A stretch of 49,103 nucleotides of DNA from Phycisphaerales bacterium. GTDB taxonomy: Bacteria > Planctomycetota > Phycisphaerae > Phycisphaerales > SM1A02. The notes beneath the pieces were generated by a model. The model worked only from the letters and a program-made list of their open reading frames with translations. It was not told the DNA's origin and ran no database searches. The stretch spans positions 1 to 49,103 of the forward strand of contig JABABS010000054.1 of assembly GCA_014238125.1 (NCBI GenBank), written 5' to 3'. The first letter of the stretch is position 1, and each line of letters begins with the position of its first letter. Positions 8,592 through 17,815 of the stretch are shown one piece after another. A program made the position numbers and the translations under genes.

Positions 8592-10052
8592 TCACAAAAT
8601 CGGTGCAATGAGCCCGACTGCATTTTGCCATGCCCGCCTTCCAATAGACCAATTTGATACAGTTTTGGTACTAAGAAGTCTAGAACTTTCGATGTACGAT
8701 TGCTGTAAAAACCGGAGGTGGCTTGCAAAATTACTGTCATAGGCGAGCATACTTATCTCAAAATTAAGTTCCAAACTTCTGCGGTCCAAATTTGCAGACC
8801 CAATCAATGCAAGTCTTTTGTCAATAGTCACCGTTTTAGCATGTAGTAATCCGCCATGAAATTCATGAATATGCACGCCTGCATCAATCAATCTTGCAAA
8901 TCTACTCCTACTTGCTGCTGCGACTAAGCGAGAATCATTTCTTGCAGGTACGACAAGATGTGTGCATACTCCACGATTCGCTGCAATTCTAAGTGCAGAT
9001 TCAGTTGAAGTATCTGGTGCAAAATAGGGTGTTGTAATGACTAGTTCTTCTCTTGCACTATGAAATGCCGTTTGTAATAAATCTGGAAGGGATTGGTTAT
9101 TGCTGTTTGGTCCTGTTGCCATAAATTGGACTGGAAAACCATCATCAATAGTGTGAACTGGCTCTTGCAACATTGAGGATAAATTTTCATCGCTATCCAT
9201 GAACCAGTCTTGTACAAAGACAGATTGGAGTTCTCGAACAGCTGGACCAACGAGTCGAATGGATGCATCAACCCAAGGCGCAAATTTAGGTTTTGGTGCA
9301 AAAGAAGGTTCAGCAATATTTTGACTGCCAACATATCCAATTGCATTATCAATGACTGCAATTTTTCGATGATTCCGTAAATCAAGGCGAACGAGGGCTG
9401 CTCGAAGAAGATTCGCAGGTAGAGCCGCAGTAACAGATACACCAGATTCACGTAATTTCTTACAAGTAGTTGAATGAAGAAAATCTTTTGAACCAACTGC
9501 GTCGATGAGGAGCCTACACGCTACTCCTCTGGAAGTTGCGTTTGATAGAGCAGCTGAAATTTTTGCACCAGCCTGATCGTCAAGCATGATGTAAGAAAGA
9601 ACATGGCAATGCGTCGTTGCTTCGTCGATATCATTTGCAAGTGAAGCAATCATTTTTTCGGAATCACCAAACAGTTCCGCAACGTTCCCACCAATTACAG
9701 TAGAAGCGCCTACAGCTTCAGCAATATTTGCGATGGGTTGGTAGTCACCAACAGCACAGCTTTGTGTATGTCCACCCTCTGGACAATGAGAAGCATAGCC
9801 AGATGGAATGAGTTTTACTATTTTTCTGTGTCGTTTCCTTCGCAGTGCACCTAATCGTGTAGTGCCAAAAAGCAAGTAAATCGCAGAGCCAATGAACGGC
9901 AATGCAACAAGCAGTAGTATCCAAGCAAGTTTTGCAGATGGCGTTTTTTTTCTTTGCAAAAGCACAACCAATATCATGAACACTTTGACAATAAGTTCCC
10001 CAATAAAAAGTATGACTGTCCACGAAGCTTCGTTCATAGTTGCAAGATACAC
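8592..10052 (-). CDS. cls: Cardiolipin synthase (phospholipase D family)
   Basis: A 486-residue membrane enzyme that condenses two phosphatidylglycerol molecules into cardiolipin. Two N-terminal transmembrane helices (roughly residues 10-30 and 40-62) precede two phospholipase D domains with full HKD motifs: HRKIAVIDNAIGYVGSQN near 230 and HAKTVTIDKRLALIGSANLD near 410. The length is normal for bacterial Cls. A GTG at 10052 is preferred because AAGGGG lies five bases upstream; an ATG at 10037 is the alternative. It follows the ftsQ-like gene by 18 bases and is probably cotranscribed with the cell-wall cluster, linking envelope lipid and peptidoglycan synthesis. Confidence 0.92.
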   Translation of the reverse strand: MYLATMNEASWTVILFIGELIVKVFMILVVLLQRKKTPSAKLAWILLLVALPFIGSAIYLLFGTTRLGALRRKRHRKIVKLIPSGYASHCPEGGHTQSCAVGDYQPIANIAEAVGASTVIGGNVAELFGDSEKMIASLANDIDEATTHCHVLSYIMLDDQAGAKISAALSNATSRGVACRLLIDAVGSKDFLHSTTCKKLRESGVSVTAALPANLLRAALVRLDLRNHRKIAVIDNAIGYVGSQNIAEPSFAPKPKFAPWVDASIRLVGPAVRELQSVFVQDWFMDSDENLSSMLQEPVHTIDDGFPVQFMATGPNSNNQSLPDLLQTAFHSAREELVITTPYFAPDTSTESALRIAANRGVCTHLVVPARNDSRLVAAASRSRFARLIDAGVHIHEFHGGLLHAKTVTIDKRLALIGSANLDRRSLELNFEISMLAYDSNFASHLRFLQQSYIESSRLLSTKTVSNWSIGRRAWQNAVGLIAPIL

Positions 10053-10070
10053 GAAACCCCTTGGGGGGAA

Positions 10071-10964
10071 TCAAAAGCCAATTTTTGCAATTCTATCAGG
10101 CTGTGTAATGTCAAGACCAACAGATCTTCCGCGATCTATTGCTCCGTGATCCCGATAGATATGATCAAGCCTCGCTAATTTTTCATTCGCAAGTGCTTCT
10201 AACCCAACTTCTTGACCGGGAGAAGAGCCCCAAATCAAACGGCAGGGTGTTTCAGTAATAAGCGACAGTGAACCATTGTTCGCCCAACTCGATAAGTCAA
10301 TCGTTTTGACTTGCAATGCCCATGGCTTATCGTAAATCAAGCGAAGTACTTGAAGTGCCGCGATGATGTCGCCTCCATCCCACCGTAAACCCGGTCGTTG
10401 CGGCGGGGCGTGTTCTGGTGCGTTGAGTGTGACAAAGTGATACCCAGAAGAAATAATTCGCCCATCACGACTCGGCAATACGATTCCCATTGCGTCTACA
10501 AAAAACTCTCCTTTTGGGGTTCGAACTCGAGCGTGGGGAATTAAAAATGTTGCATCCACTTCTGCGTGCGATGTGTTTTGCCATGAAATTTGATTAACTG
10601 TGGCAAACCACCCAGAACCTTCAAGTGCATCTGATGCATTGATAAGTCCTTGCCTTCCAACAGGAATTGCAGCAAGGTGCGACCTCACTAAATCTTGTAG
10701 TTCGGTTAGCAAGGACTCATTTAGCCAAACAGGTGGGGAATCGAATGTAACAAGGAGATCTTTCGCTGCAATTCGAGTTGCTCTTAAACTTGGAACGCTC
10801 AGAGCTGTGAGCGTGATTAGTCCGCCAATTGTCAAAATCCACGCAACGGTGATAGGTGACCGAAAAATCAATAAAAATGCTTGTGCGCTATGCAACAATA
10901 TTGCTCCAAATGAAGCGATTGCATTCCGAAAGAAGATAAATCGTTTTCGATGTCGACGTGCCAT
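10071..10964 (-). CDS. FtsQ/DivIB-like cell division protein
   Basis: About 297 residues: a basic cytoplasmic N-terminus (RRHRKRF), one transmembrane helix near residues 35-60, and a periplasmic domain with little similarity to textbook FtsQ. The call rests on this architecture plus position directly after murC, murB and ddl, the place of ftsQ in the division and cell wall cluster. FtsQ links early and late divisome proteins. ATG at 10964 is chosen for the GAGG seven bases upstream; in-frame TTG/ATG codons at 10985 and 10979 are alternatives. It could be an unrelated single-span protein. Confidence 0.65.
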   Translation of the reverse strand: MARRHRKRFIFFRNAIASFGAILLHSAQAFLLIFRSPITVAWILTIGGLITLTALSVPSLRATRIAAKDLLVTFDSPPVWLNESLLTELQDLVRSHLAAIPVGRQGLINASDALEGSGWFATVNQISWQNTSHAEVDATFLIPHARVRTPKGEFFVDAMGIVLPSRDGRIISSGYHFVTLNAPEHAPPQRPGLRWDGGDIIAALQVLRLIYDKPWALQVKTIDLSSWANNGSLSLITETPCRLIWGSSPGQEVGLEALANEKLARLDHIYRDHGAIDRGRSVGLDITQPDRIAKIGF

Positions 10965-10991
10965 GGCGTACCTCAACATCGGCAAATATTG

Positions 10992-11876
10992 TTAAAAGTC
11001 TTGAGTTGCCGCTTCAATCAACTTTGTGCAAAGCGCTGTCATGTCCAAGCCAGTGTGTGATGCAGCCATGGGGAACAAGGAATGGTCGGTAAAGCCGGGC
11101 ATGGTGTTGACTTCTAAGAACCAAGGGCCTTCTTCATCGACAATAAAATCAACTCTTGCAAGATCTCGAATATTCATTTCTTCTACGATTGTAATTGCCC
11201 ACTCAACACAGGTTTGATCTGGAAGTTTCGGGTCAAGAATGTATTTTGTATCGTTGCGTTCGTATTTTGCAGCAAAATCATAATTGCCAATACAAGGTAC
11301 GACTTCGATCACTGGAAGTGGTTCTCCGCAAATTACGCCGACTGTAATTTCACGACCTTCTTTGTAGGATTCTGCGAGTATCTTGTTTCGATGTTGCAAA
11401 AGTTTTGGAATTGCATTTTCAACCTCTCGTTCATCCTTATAAATAGCCATGTCAATACTTGATCCATCGTCAATTGGTTTTAGCACAAGAGGTGGTTGAA
11501 TGCAACAATCCAATGTTGTCACTTCATCCCAATCTGGAGTTTGAATACCAAGTTTTTTTGCAATTTGTTTACTTGCAATTTTATTCATAGCATTCGCAGC
11601 GGCAATACTGCCAGACCCAACAAATGGAATTTCAGTTTGTTCTAGAATTTGCTGTAGCGGGCCACCTTCTCCATACTTGCCATGAAGTACGGGGAAAAAA
11701 ACATCTGCCCTCAAGGCAAGTATTTCATCCACTGATGGTGTGTCGATTAATTCAAAGGTTGTGTGAAACGCTGGATTCTTTTGGAGCGCTGATGTTACAG
11801 AAGTTCCCGAGACGATAGAGATTTCTCGCTCCGCATCTGGACCACCGGCGAGTACTACAATTTTCGGCTTGCTCAC
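10992..11876 (-). CDS. ddl: D-alanine--D-alanine ligase
   Basis: A 294-residue ATP-grasp enzyme that makes the D-Ala-D-Ala dipeptide of peptidoglycan. Motifs seen are VVLAGGPDAEREIS at the N-terminus, LHGKYGEGGPLQ, PLVLKPIDDGSSI, EITVGVI and the C-terminal metal and substrate site ARVDFIVDEEGPWFLEVNTMPGFT. Its ATG overlaps the murB stop by four bases and it ends 27 bases before the ftsQ-like start. Confidence 0.95.
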   Translation of the reverse strand: MSKPKIVVLAGGPDAEREISIVSGTSVTSALQKNPAFHTTFELIDTPSVDEILALRADVFFPVLHGKYGEGGPLQQILEQTEIPFVGSGSIAAANAMNKIASKQIAKKLGIQTPDWDEVTTLDCCIQPPLVLKPIDDGSSIDMAIYKDEREVENAIPKLLQHRNKILAESYKEGREITVGVICGEPLPVIEVVPCIGNYDFAAKYERNDTKYILDPKLPDQTCVEWAITIVEEMNIRDLARVDFIVDEEGPWFLEVNTMPGFTDHSLFPMAASHTGLDMTALCTKLIEAATQDF

Positions 11877-12820
11877 CGGGTAGCCTCAGGATCGCGGGAC
11901 CAGATGACAATCTCATTTTGTAAATGTATTTGTGTTTTGTCCTCTACTTTTTCGCGAACTATTCGTATTAATTCAATCACATTTTTAGAAGTAGCGTTCG
12001 AGTTAGTAATAATAAAGTTGGCGTGTTGTTTGCTGATAGATGCGCCGCCTACGCTAAAGCCTTTGAGGCCAGCATTATCAATTAGTTTTCCTGCTGACAT
12101 GCGAGTTCCATCAGGAAGTAGTGGGTTTTTAAACGCACATCCTGCTGATGAATCGGAAAGTGGTTGGCAAGATTTTTTCCACGCGAATATTTCTTTTACC
12201 TTGTCTCGAATCGCGATGGGGTCGCATTTTTGGAGTGCAAAAGTTGACGAAAGAATGATGGGTTCTGCAATTCGACTTTCTCGATAACCAAAGCGGATGT
12301 CATCTCTTGCAAGGGTTATCAATTCACCTGTGGTTGATAGACACGTAACCGTTTCAAGGGAATCGCAGATGCTCCCAAATTTTCCGCCAGCATTCATACG
12401 AATTGCACCACCTATTGATGCAGGAATGCCAGCCATTGCGGTGAGACCTTCAAGTCCGTGGCGAACGGTTTCCATGAGGGTTGTTGCCATGTCAGCGCCC
12501 GCCATAGCATGGAGGGCATTACCGCGATCTGTTGTGTGAAATCGAGTTTGTTTAAAACAATCGTGGTCAAGTTTGACGATGATGCCATCAACTCCGATGT
12601 CGTCTATAAGTAAGTTTGCACCATTGCCAAGTACTCTAAATGGAACTTGTGAATCATGGCAGCGCCGAAGCAGCATTGAAAGTGCATCTGCGGAACGAGG
12701 CCGTACAAATGCATCCGCTTGGCCGCCAATAACAAAATGTGTCATTGTGCCAATTGCCGCATCAAATGTAACGTCAACGTCAAGATCGCCAAAAAATGTG
12801 GATCGAAATTTTGCAGGCAT
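11873..12820 (-). CDS. murB: UDP-N-acetylenolpyruvoylglucosamine reductase
   Basis: A flavoenzyme of about 315 residues that reduces UDP-GlcNAc-enolpyruvate to UDP-MurNAc. FAD-binding marks are VLGNGANLLIDD near residue 65, GLEGLTAMAGIPASIGGAIRMNAG in the middle, and FGYRESR. The C-terminal active-site segment reads SSAGCAFKNP, so the usual catalytic serine position carries Cys, as in some type II MurB enzymes. The ATG at 12820 is chosen because TAAGG lies six bases upstream, that TAA being the murC stop codon itself; this couples the two genes. Confidence 0.94.
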   Translation of the reverse strand: MPAKFRSTFFGDLDVDVTFDAAIGTMTHFVIGGQADAFVRPRSADALSMLLRRCHDSQVPFRVLGNGANLLIDDIGVDGIIVKLDHDCFKQTRFHTTDRGNALHAMAGADMATTLMETVRHGLEGLTAMAGIPASIGGAIRMNAGGKFGSICDSLETVTCLSTTGELITLARDDIRFGYRESRIAEPIILSSTFALQKCDPIAIRDKVKEIFAWKKSCQPLSDSSAGCAFKNPLLPDGTRMSAGKLIDNAGLKGFSVGGASISKQHANFIITNSNATSKNVIELIRIVREKVEDKTQIHLQNEIVIWSRDPEATR

Positions 12821-12827
12821 GATCGCC

Positions 12828-14291
12828 TTAGCGTACTCGCAAAGGAGATGAAACGAGTTTATGTCCAATCGTTGTCACTGGGCCAGCACCCATAATGACG
12901 ATTAGATCACCGTTTCGTGCGATTTTGATCAAATGTTCTACGATTTCATCGAAGTTATTGATATGTTTTGCGGATGCGCCTTGATCGGAGAGGCGGTCAA
13001 CGAGATCTTGTGCAGAGACGCGTTGTTGCTCGGCTATTGAATCACGGACAAAGTAAATATGTGGCACGATGATGACATCCGCGCTTGAAAAACTTTGCGC
13101 AAAAGCATCGAGTAGGAATCGGGTGCGGCTGTGTTGATGTGGTTGAAAAACACAGATGAGTCGTTTTGGAAGTTCAGCTGCTCGCAGAGCATTGAGAGTG
13201 AGTTCAATTTCAGTTGGATGATGACCGTAGTCATCGTAGACAATCGCAGTGCCATCCTTGCATTTGAGTTCCCCAATTCGTTGCAATCTTCGATCTACCC
13301 CGCCGAAATTTTCAAGAGGTGCAATGATGTCAGTCCAGTCTACACCTAGATTTGCAGCATGTATTGCCGCAGCTGCTGCGTTTAGTGCGTTATGTGAACC
13401 GGGCATCGGATTCGTCCACTGAATAGTCCACATTCCATCGCGAAGAATGCCAACTCTACGTACTGCAGGGTCGAAAATGATTTGGTAATCGGCTTCTGGG
13501 TGAAATCCAAATGTTTCTACTTTGCACTTAAGACTAGGAGTGATCAGTTGTCGGTGTGCGTTGTCATGTCCTATGAGTAAGTAACCACCGTCATTTTCAG
13601 CTGGAATTCGCAACGCAAATTGTTTAAATGATTCAATGATTGCATCGAGTGAACCGTACACATCGAGATGATCTTCTTCGATGTTATGAATGAGAGCGGT
13701 TGTTGGGTGATGATCATGGAACGATCGATTGAATTCACAAGATTCACAAACTAAAATGCCCCGTTCACCTTTTCGTTTGCCTGTATTTATTTGAGGTGTT
13801 CCCACTCGGCTTGATCCGCCAATTTGTTTGCACGTTGCCCCAACGATAAAACTAGGATCCATATCTGCGTGCAAAAGAATTGCACTAAGCATGGAAACAG
13901 TAGTTGACTTTCCATGTGTGCCAGCAAGACAAACTGCGGTCCTATTTTGTTGCACAAGTCCTAGCATTTTTGCATATGAAAGTACTGGGATCCCAAGTTC
14001 TTCAGCGACGAGAATCTCTGGATGTTCTTCTGCAATTGCAGCAGAAGCAACGACTGCACACGTAGATGGGTCGATTGATTGCCCCTCTTGCTCATACTCA
14101 ACGTTAATACCATCTTCGATGAGTCCTTCAGTGATTGATGTCTGTGTGGAATCAGTACCTGATACACAAGCACCAAGTTGACTCATGAGCTTTGCGAGAC
14201 CACTCATGCCACACCCACCGATTCCTACAAAGTGGAAGCTTTTTTCGGACAGTTCATCGGCATGGAAGGGCAAAGTGGGTGTTGGGCTCAT
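12828..14291 (-). CDS. murC: UDP-N-acetylmuramate--L-alanine ligase
   Basis: About 487 residues. MurC adds L-alanine to UDP-MurNAc, the first step of stem-peptide synthesis. The N-terminal nucleotide fold FVGIGGCGMSGLA, the ATP loop AGTHGKSTTVSM, the motif HNIEEDHLDVY, and YDDYGHHPTEI plus VFQPHQHSRT in the C-terminal half identify it. The ATG at 14291 is preferred over an upstream TTG (14315), since MSPTPTLP directly precedes the fold, though the ribosome binding site is weak. It is first in the murC-murB-ddl-ftsQ-cls series and diverges from the NtrC-type regulator. Confidence 0.94.
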   Translation of the reverse strand: MSPTPTLPFHADELSEKSFHFVGIGGCGMSGLAKLMSQLGACVSGTDSTQTSITEGLIEDGINVEYEQEGQSIDPSTCAVVASAAIAEEHPEILVAEELGIPVLSYAKMLGLVQQNRTAVCLAGTHGKSTTVSMLSAILLHADMDPSFIVGATCKQIGGSSRVGTPQINTGKRKGERGILVCESCEFNRSFHDHHPTTALIHNIEEDHLDVYGSLDAIIESFKQFALRIPAENDGGYLLIGHDNAHRQLITPSLKCKVETFGFHPEADYQIIFDPAVRRVGILRDGMWTIQWTNPMPGSHNALNAAAAAIHAANLGVDWTDIIAPLENFGGVDRRLQRIGELKCKDGTAIVYDDYGHHPTEIELTLNALRAAELPKRLICVFQPHQHSRTRFLLDAFAQSFSSADVIIVPHIYFVRDSIAEQQRVSAQDLVDRLSDQGASAKHINNFDEIVEHLIKIARNGDLIVIMGAGPVTTIGHKLVSSPLRVR

Positions 14292-14300
14292 CTCTATAGA

Positions 14301-14401
14301 TTGTATCGCCGTCAATGGTCCTTGTTCTTGAGAATTGCCTCTGTTGTATCCGGTCTTGTACCTGGTCCCGTACCAAACGTTGTATCCCGTCCTAGGTACA
14401 A
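14301..14401. promoter_or_regulatory. Operator-like repeats between murC and the NtrC-type gene
   Basis: The divergent region holds repeated 12-mers: TTGTATCCGGTC (14344), TTGTACCTGGTC (14356), a diverged CCGTACCAAACG (14368) and TTGTATCCCGTC (14380), placing GTAYC every 12 bases. A further relative, TTGTATCGCCGTC, starts at 14301. An 8-base inverted pair TTGTACCT/AGGTACAA (14356-14363 and 14394-14401) overlaps them. Position between two divergent starts suggests protein binding sites; tandem slippage is the alternative. Confidence 0.5.
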
Positions 14402-14412
14402 TCTACAACTGC

Positions 14413-15774
14413 ATGTCTCAACACGCACAAATTTTGATTGTCGATGATGAACCGGATCACGCAGAGGTAATGGCAGAAGCACTTCGGAGGCTTGGTCATG
14501 TCTGTACGGTTGTAGATGGACTCGAATCAGCGAGGTCAGAGTTAACCCTTGGCAGTTTTGACCTTGTAATCACTGATATGGTGATGGAAGAGGAAAATTC
14601 GGGTTTGAAAGTACTCGCATTGGCACAAGAGCATCAAGATAGTAGTGCGACAATTGTAGTGACTGCTCATGGTGATATCCCAACAGCGAAAGCTTCTCTT
14701 AAAGGAGGAGCATACGATTTTATTGAAAAGCCACTTGATCTTGATGTATTTCGAAATTTATCAACTCGTGCTCTTGAATCTGTCATGCTTCGGCAACAGA
14801 ATGAAAGTCTCCGTGGCCAAGTTGATTCTGCTTATGGTTTTGAAGGCATCATTGGTGAATCTAAAGCAATTATAAAAGTGATTGAGTTGATTCGCCAAGT
14901 TGCTCAAAGTAACTTGGCAGTATTGATCACAGGTGAATCAGGCACAGGGAAGGAACTTGTTGCCAAGGCTGTGCACAACCATTCCAAACGTGTTTCAAAA
15001 AGATACGTCGCATTTAACTGTGCAGGTCAAAGTGAATCACTTATAGAAGATCAACTTTTTGGTCATGTCCGAGGTGCATTTACTGGAGCAGACCGAGATC
15101 GGGAAGGCATTTTTGAATACGCAAACAATGGCACAATTTTCTTGGATGAAATCGGAGACATGCCTCAGACTATGCAAGCGAAATTACTCCGCGTATTAGA
15201 AACAGGAGATATCATTCGGCTTGGACAAAATAATTCTCGATCTACTGATGTCCGTTTTGTTTCAGCAACGAATCAGAATTTGCCAGAGCGATGCAAAACT
15301 GGGGAATTCAGAGAAGATTTACTTTTCAGAATTAAGGGAGCTGAAATAAAAGTTCCACCTCTGCGTGAAAGGCGTGATGACATTCCTCTTTTAGCAAATC
15401 ACGCGCTAGGTAAATATGCCGCCGACATGGATATTCCAATTCCAGAAATTTCAGAGCCAGCGATGTTACGTTTAGTTGGATATGACTGGCCCGGAAATGT
15501 ACGTGAGTTGATGAATGTTGTGCAAAGAATGGCAGTAATGTCAAGCGGGAAAAAAATTGAACTTGCCCAAGTTCCCGATGAAGTTCGCAGCAGTCAATCT
15601 GATGATGCACCAGACTTGGGAAGCCTTGCAGGGGTTGGACTTGATAAACTTGAAAAAGAAGCAATTCGTCAAACTCTCGCAATGACAGGTGGAAACCGAG
15701 AACAAACTGCAAATTTGCTTGGGATTGGCGAGCGAACGTTGTACCGTAAACTCAAAGAATACGGTGTGAAGTAG
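14413..15774 (+). CDS. Sigma-54-dependent response regulator (NtrC family)
   Basis: About 453 residues in three domains. A receiver domain (LIVDDEPDHAEV, phosphoacceptor Asp in LVITDMVM, Lys in DFIEKPLDL) is followed by an AAA+ sigma-54 activation domain with Walker A GESGTGKELVAKAV, the sigma-54 contact loop GAFTGA, Walker B GTIFLDEIGDMP and LLRVLETGD. A Fis-type helix-turn-helix ends it (NREQTANLLGIGERTLYRKL). It should activate sigma-54 promoters when phosphorylated; no partner kinase lies in the window. The ATG at 14413 begins the receiver fold. Targets are unknown, but the pseudopilin operon lies directly beside it, convergent with a two-base gap. Confidence 0.93.
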   Translation: MSQHAQILIVDDEPDHAEVMAEALRRLGHVCTVVDGLESARSELTLGSFDLVITDMVMEEENSGLKVLALAQEHQDSSATIVVTAHGDIPTAKASLKGGAYDFIEKPLDLDVFRNLSTRALESVMLRQQNESLRGQVDSAYGFEGIIGESKAIIKVIELIRQVAQSNLAVLITGESGTGKELVAKAVHNHSKRVSKRYVAFNCAGQSESLIEDQLFGHVRGAFTGADRDREGIFEYANNGTIFLDEIGDMPQTMQAKLLRVLETGDIIRLGQNNSRSTDVRFVSATNQNLPERCKTGEFREDLLFRIKGAEIKVPPLRERRDDIPLLANHALGKYAADMDIPIPEISEPAMLRLVGYDWPGNVRELMNVVQRMAVMSSGKKIELAQVPDEVRSSQSDDAPDLGSLAGVGLDKLEKEAIRQTLAMTGGNREQTANLLGIGERTLYRKLKEYGVK

Positions 15775-15776
15775 AT

Positions 15777-16262
15777 TCACTCGTATCTGATCGTCCCAGT
15801 GCTTGCTGCAATTGAAAGCACGCCTTCGCTCTCACCAATATTGAGTGAGATGGAAGTTTCTAATGTAAAATTAGCAAGACCACCGTTAGGATCGAACGCA
15901 ATAATGTTATCAGCAGCGTTTGTACTAAGTATCACACCCTCGGCAGATCTGCCTCTGCCTTCACCAATTGTGAGAGTGAGTGGATCTTCAGAAATGGTTT
16001 CTAAAACAGGTGTTTGCGGATCACTGATGAGTGCGATATGCCAACCGGAACCATTCTCGTGAATGACAAGACCATACGCATTTTCTGGATGTGTAATTGC
16101 AAGAATTTGTGTGTGTTCTAAATCACTTGTGAGTAATCTCTCAGCAGCGTCAAGACGAAGTGCATCTGTATCCCCGACAAGTGGTACTGCAAGTGCTGCA
16201 AGAATTGCAAGAACTGCAAGCGACATCAATAATTCAACGAGAGTAAAACCGGATCGTCTCAT
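15777..16262 (-). CDS. GspH/FimT-type pseudopilin
   Basis: A 161-residue protein with a class III (prepilin) signal, RRSGFTLVELLMSLAVLAIL, cleaved after Gly by a prepilin peptidase, then one helix and a beta-rich globular part (ILSTNAADNIIAFDPNGGL) as in minor pseudopilins GspH/FimT. It is the last gene of a four-gene operon of pilin-like proteins and overlaps the gene before it by four bases. It is expected in the tip of a type II secretion pseudopilus or type IV pilus. Confidence 0.85.
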   Translation of the reverse strand: MRRSGFTLVELLMSLAVLAILAALAVPLVGDTDALRLDAAERLLTSDLEHTQILAITHPENAYGLVIHENGSGWHIALISDPQTPVLETISEDPLTLTIGEGRGRSAEGVILSTNAADNIIAFDPNGGLANFTLETSISLNIGESEGVLSIAASTGTIRYE

Positions 16263-17815
16263 TGTTTGAATCCTCCAGCAAGCAAAGTCCCGTGTTCTCT
16301 ACACGCTTGACGGACAAGTTCTTCCCATCGGTGTGTGTCAGCAGCAAACATCATCAAAATAAAGATGACATCATTGGGCCTCGCTGTTGGTTCATCTCGC
16401 CAATGTGACCCATGAGTTGCTGCAGAAGAGTACTCTTGATCACCGCTAATTGAAGCGATGATAGAGTTAATAAGATTGGCATTTAGTTCGGTCATGTTTT
16501 CAATTTCAGAAAACAATTGACCATTGTCATCGTAGAGGGGACTGCTGTGATCCGCATAGCCGCCGTTATCAAGAGTTGGATCGTATAACAACCGAGATGC
16601 GTCTTCCATAGAGACTTCATCAGCAGCAATTCGTCCACACAACGTTGAAATACCTTCAAAGGAAACTTCGCATTGAGGCGCGTAGATTTCTGCTTTGATA
16701 GTAGTTATGCCGTCAATTTCCCAATCATTAATCCCATGTCCAAAAAGCTGTACTTTTGATGGATCCATCCAAGATTGGTGTGACTGATTTTCGTTTCCTA
16801 TGTAACTTGATGAAATGTTTACATCGCCGCCAATGTGCATGGTGAGAGTAGCATTGTCTGCAAGAACGATTTTTGTACCAAGTAGTGAAAAATCTTCTTG
16901 CACATTTACTGTTACATCACCTTGGATTTCAATTGTGTTCCCAACATTGAGGTGTAGGGTTTCGATGTCGTATGTACCAGCTTGAATAAGAGTGATGTTA
17001 TTTGTTGTTTTGTGGTTTCGTCGATTTCCAAATGCAAAATTTTGAATCCAGTCGGAAAATCCCGAATGAGAGGCATTGTTTTCTGTTTGGGGGCTTGAAA
17101 GGCTCAGAAGAGAGCCGCTCAAAGGTGCAGTTGGGGGAGCAGGCAGGGTTGGTTCTCCAGCAAAATTGTGTCGGTCAACCGAAGCGCTTGAGATCATTGA
17201 TGAAGCGTTGCTAGGTGTATGTAATTCAAGCGGGCTGTATTGTATTGGAGAGTTTATTTCAATGGAAAGCGGGCCCGTGGCAAGGGTGCCGATACGAAGT
17301 GGATTTGACTGCAATGAGAGGGGAGATGATTGCCAAAGTTGCACCGATGCAAAGTCGTCAATTTCAATAGATGATGTTGTAAATATTGCAAATTCACTGA
17401 AATCGAAATCGTATTCTTCTTCATTTGGAATAATTGTTGCGAACGCTTGTGTTTTTTGTGTGACTTGGTTTACGGTTGAAGTGATTGTAATTTCTACTTC
17501 ACTTGTTTCTTCAGTTGGTGGTAACTCTGTATTTGCATCAACGATGGAAATTGAAATAATACCTTCGCCAATTTGGAGTTCAGAGACAAGAATACCATCA
17601 ATGTGTTCTGTTTGCCATTGGGTATCTGTTTCAAGAATTGCAATCGCAACTTCGAGGCCAGATTCAGCAACAGCGCGTGCTCGCGCTGCGGATTCGATGT
17701 TTGTACCAATTGCAACGGAGTTGTCTGTACTTCCGAAATATGCAATAGACATCGTGCCAGTTACAAGAATGGCAACCATGACAAGCATTAATGCGATTCC
17801 GCGTCGTTCATGCAT
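16259..17815 (-). CDS. PilX/GspK-like pilus assembly protein with beta-helix part
   Basis: A 518-residue protein with an N-terminal ERRGIALMLVMVAILVTG helix typical of PilX-type N-termini, without the usual Glu5-bearing prepilin motif. The remainder is large: a PilX-like beta segment, then near residues 270-390 hydrophobic repeats (NTIEIQGDVTVNVQEDF, ATLTMHIGGDVNIS) that look like a right-handed beta-helix. It sits where GspK would be, between the GspJ-like and GspH-like genes. The beta-helix portion is unlike classical GspK and may form an adhesive or surface-exposed tip (inference). Confidence 0.65.
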   Translation of the reverse strand: MHERRGIALMLVMVAILVTGTMSIAYFGSTDNSVAIGTNIESAARARAVAESGLEVAIAILETDTQWQTEHIDGILVSELQIGEGIISISIVDANTELPPTEETSEVEITITSTVNQVTQKTQAFATIIPNEEEYDFDFSEFAIFTTSSIEIDDFASVQLWQSSPLSLQSNPLRIGTLATGPLSIEINSPIQYSPLELHTPSNASSMISSASVDRHNFAGEPTLPAPPTAPLSGSLLSLSSPQTENNASHSGFSDWIQNFAFGNRRNHKTTNNITLIQAGTYDIETLHLNVGNTIEIQGDVTVNVQEDFSLLGTKIVLADNATLTMHIGGDVNISSSYIGNENQSHQSWMDPSKVQLFGHGINDWEIDGITTIKAEIYAPQCEVSFEGISTLCGRIAADEVSMEDASRLLYDPTLDNGGYADHSSPLYDDNGQLFSEIENMTELNANLINSIIASISGDQEYSSAATHGSHWRDEPTARPNDVIFILMMFAADTHRWEELVRQACREHGTLLAGGFKQ

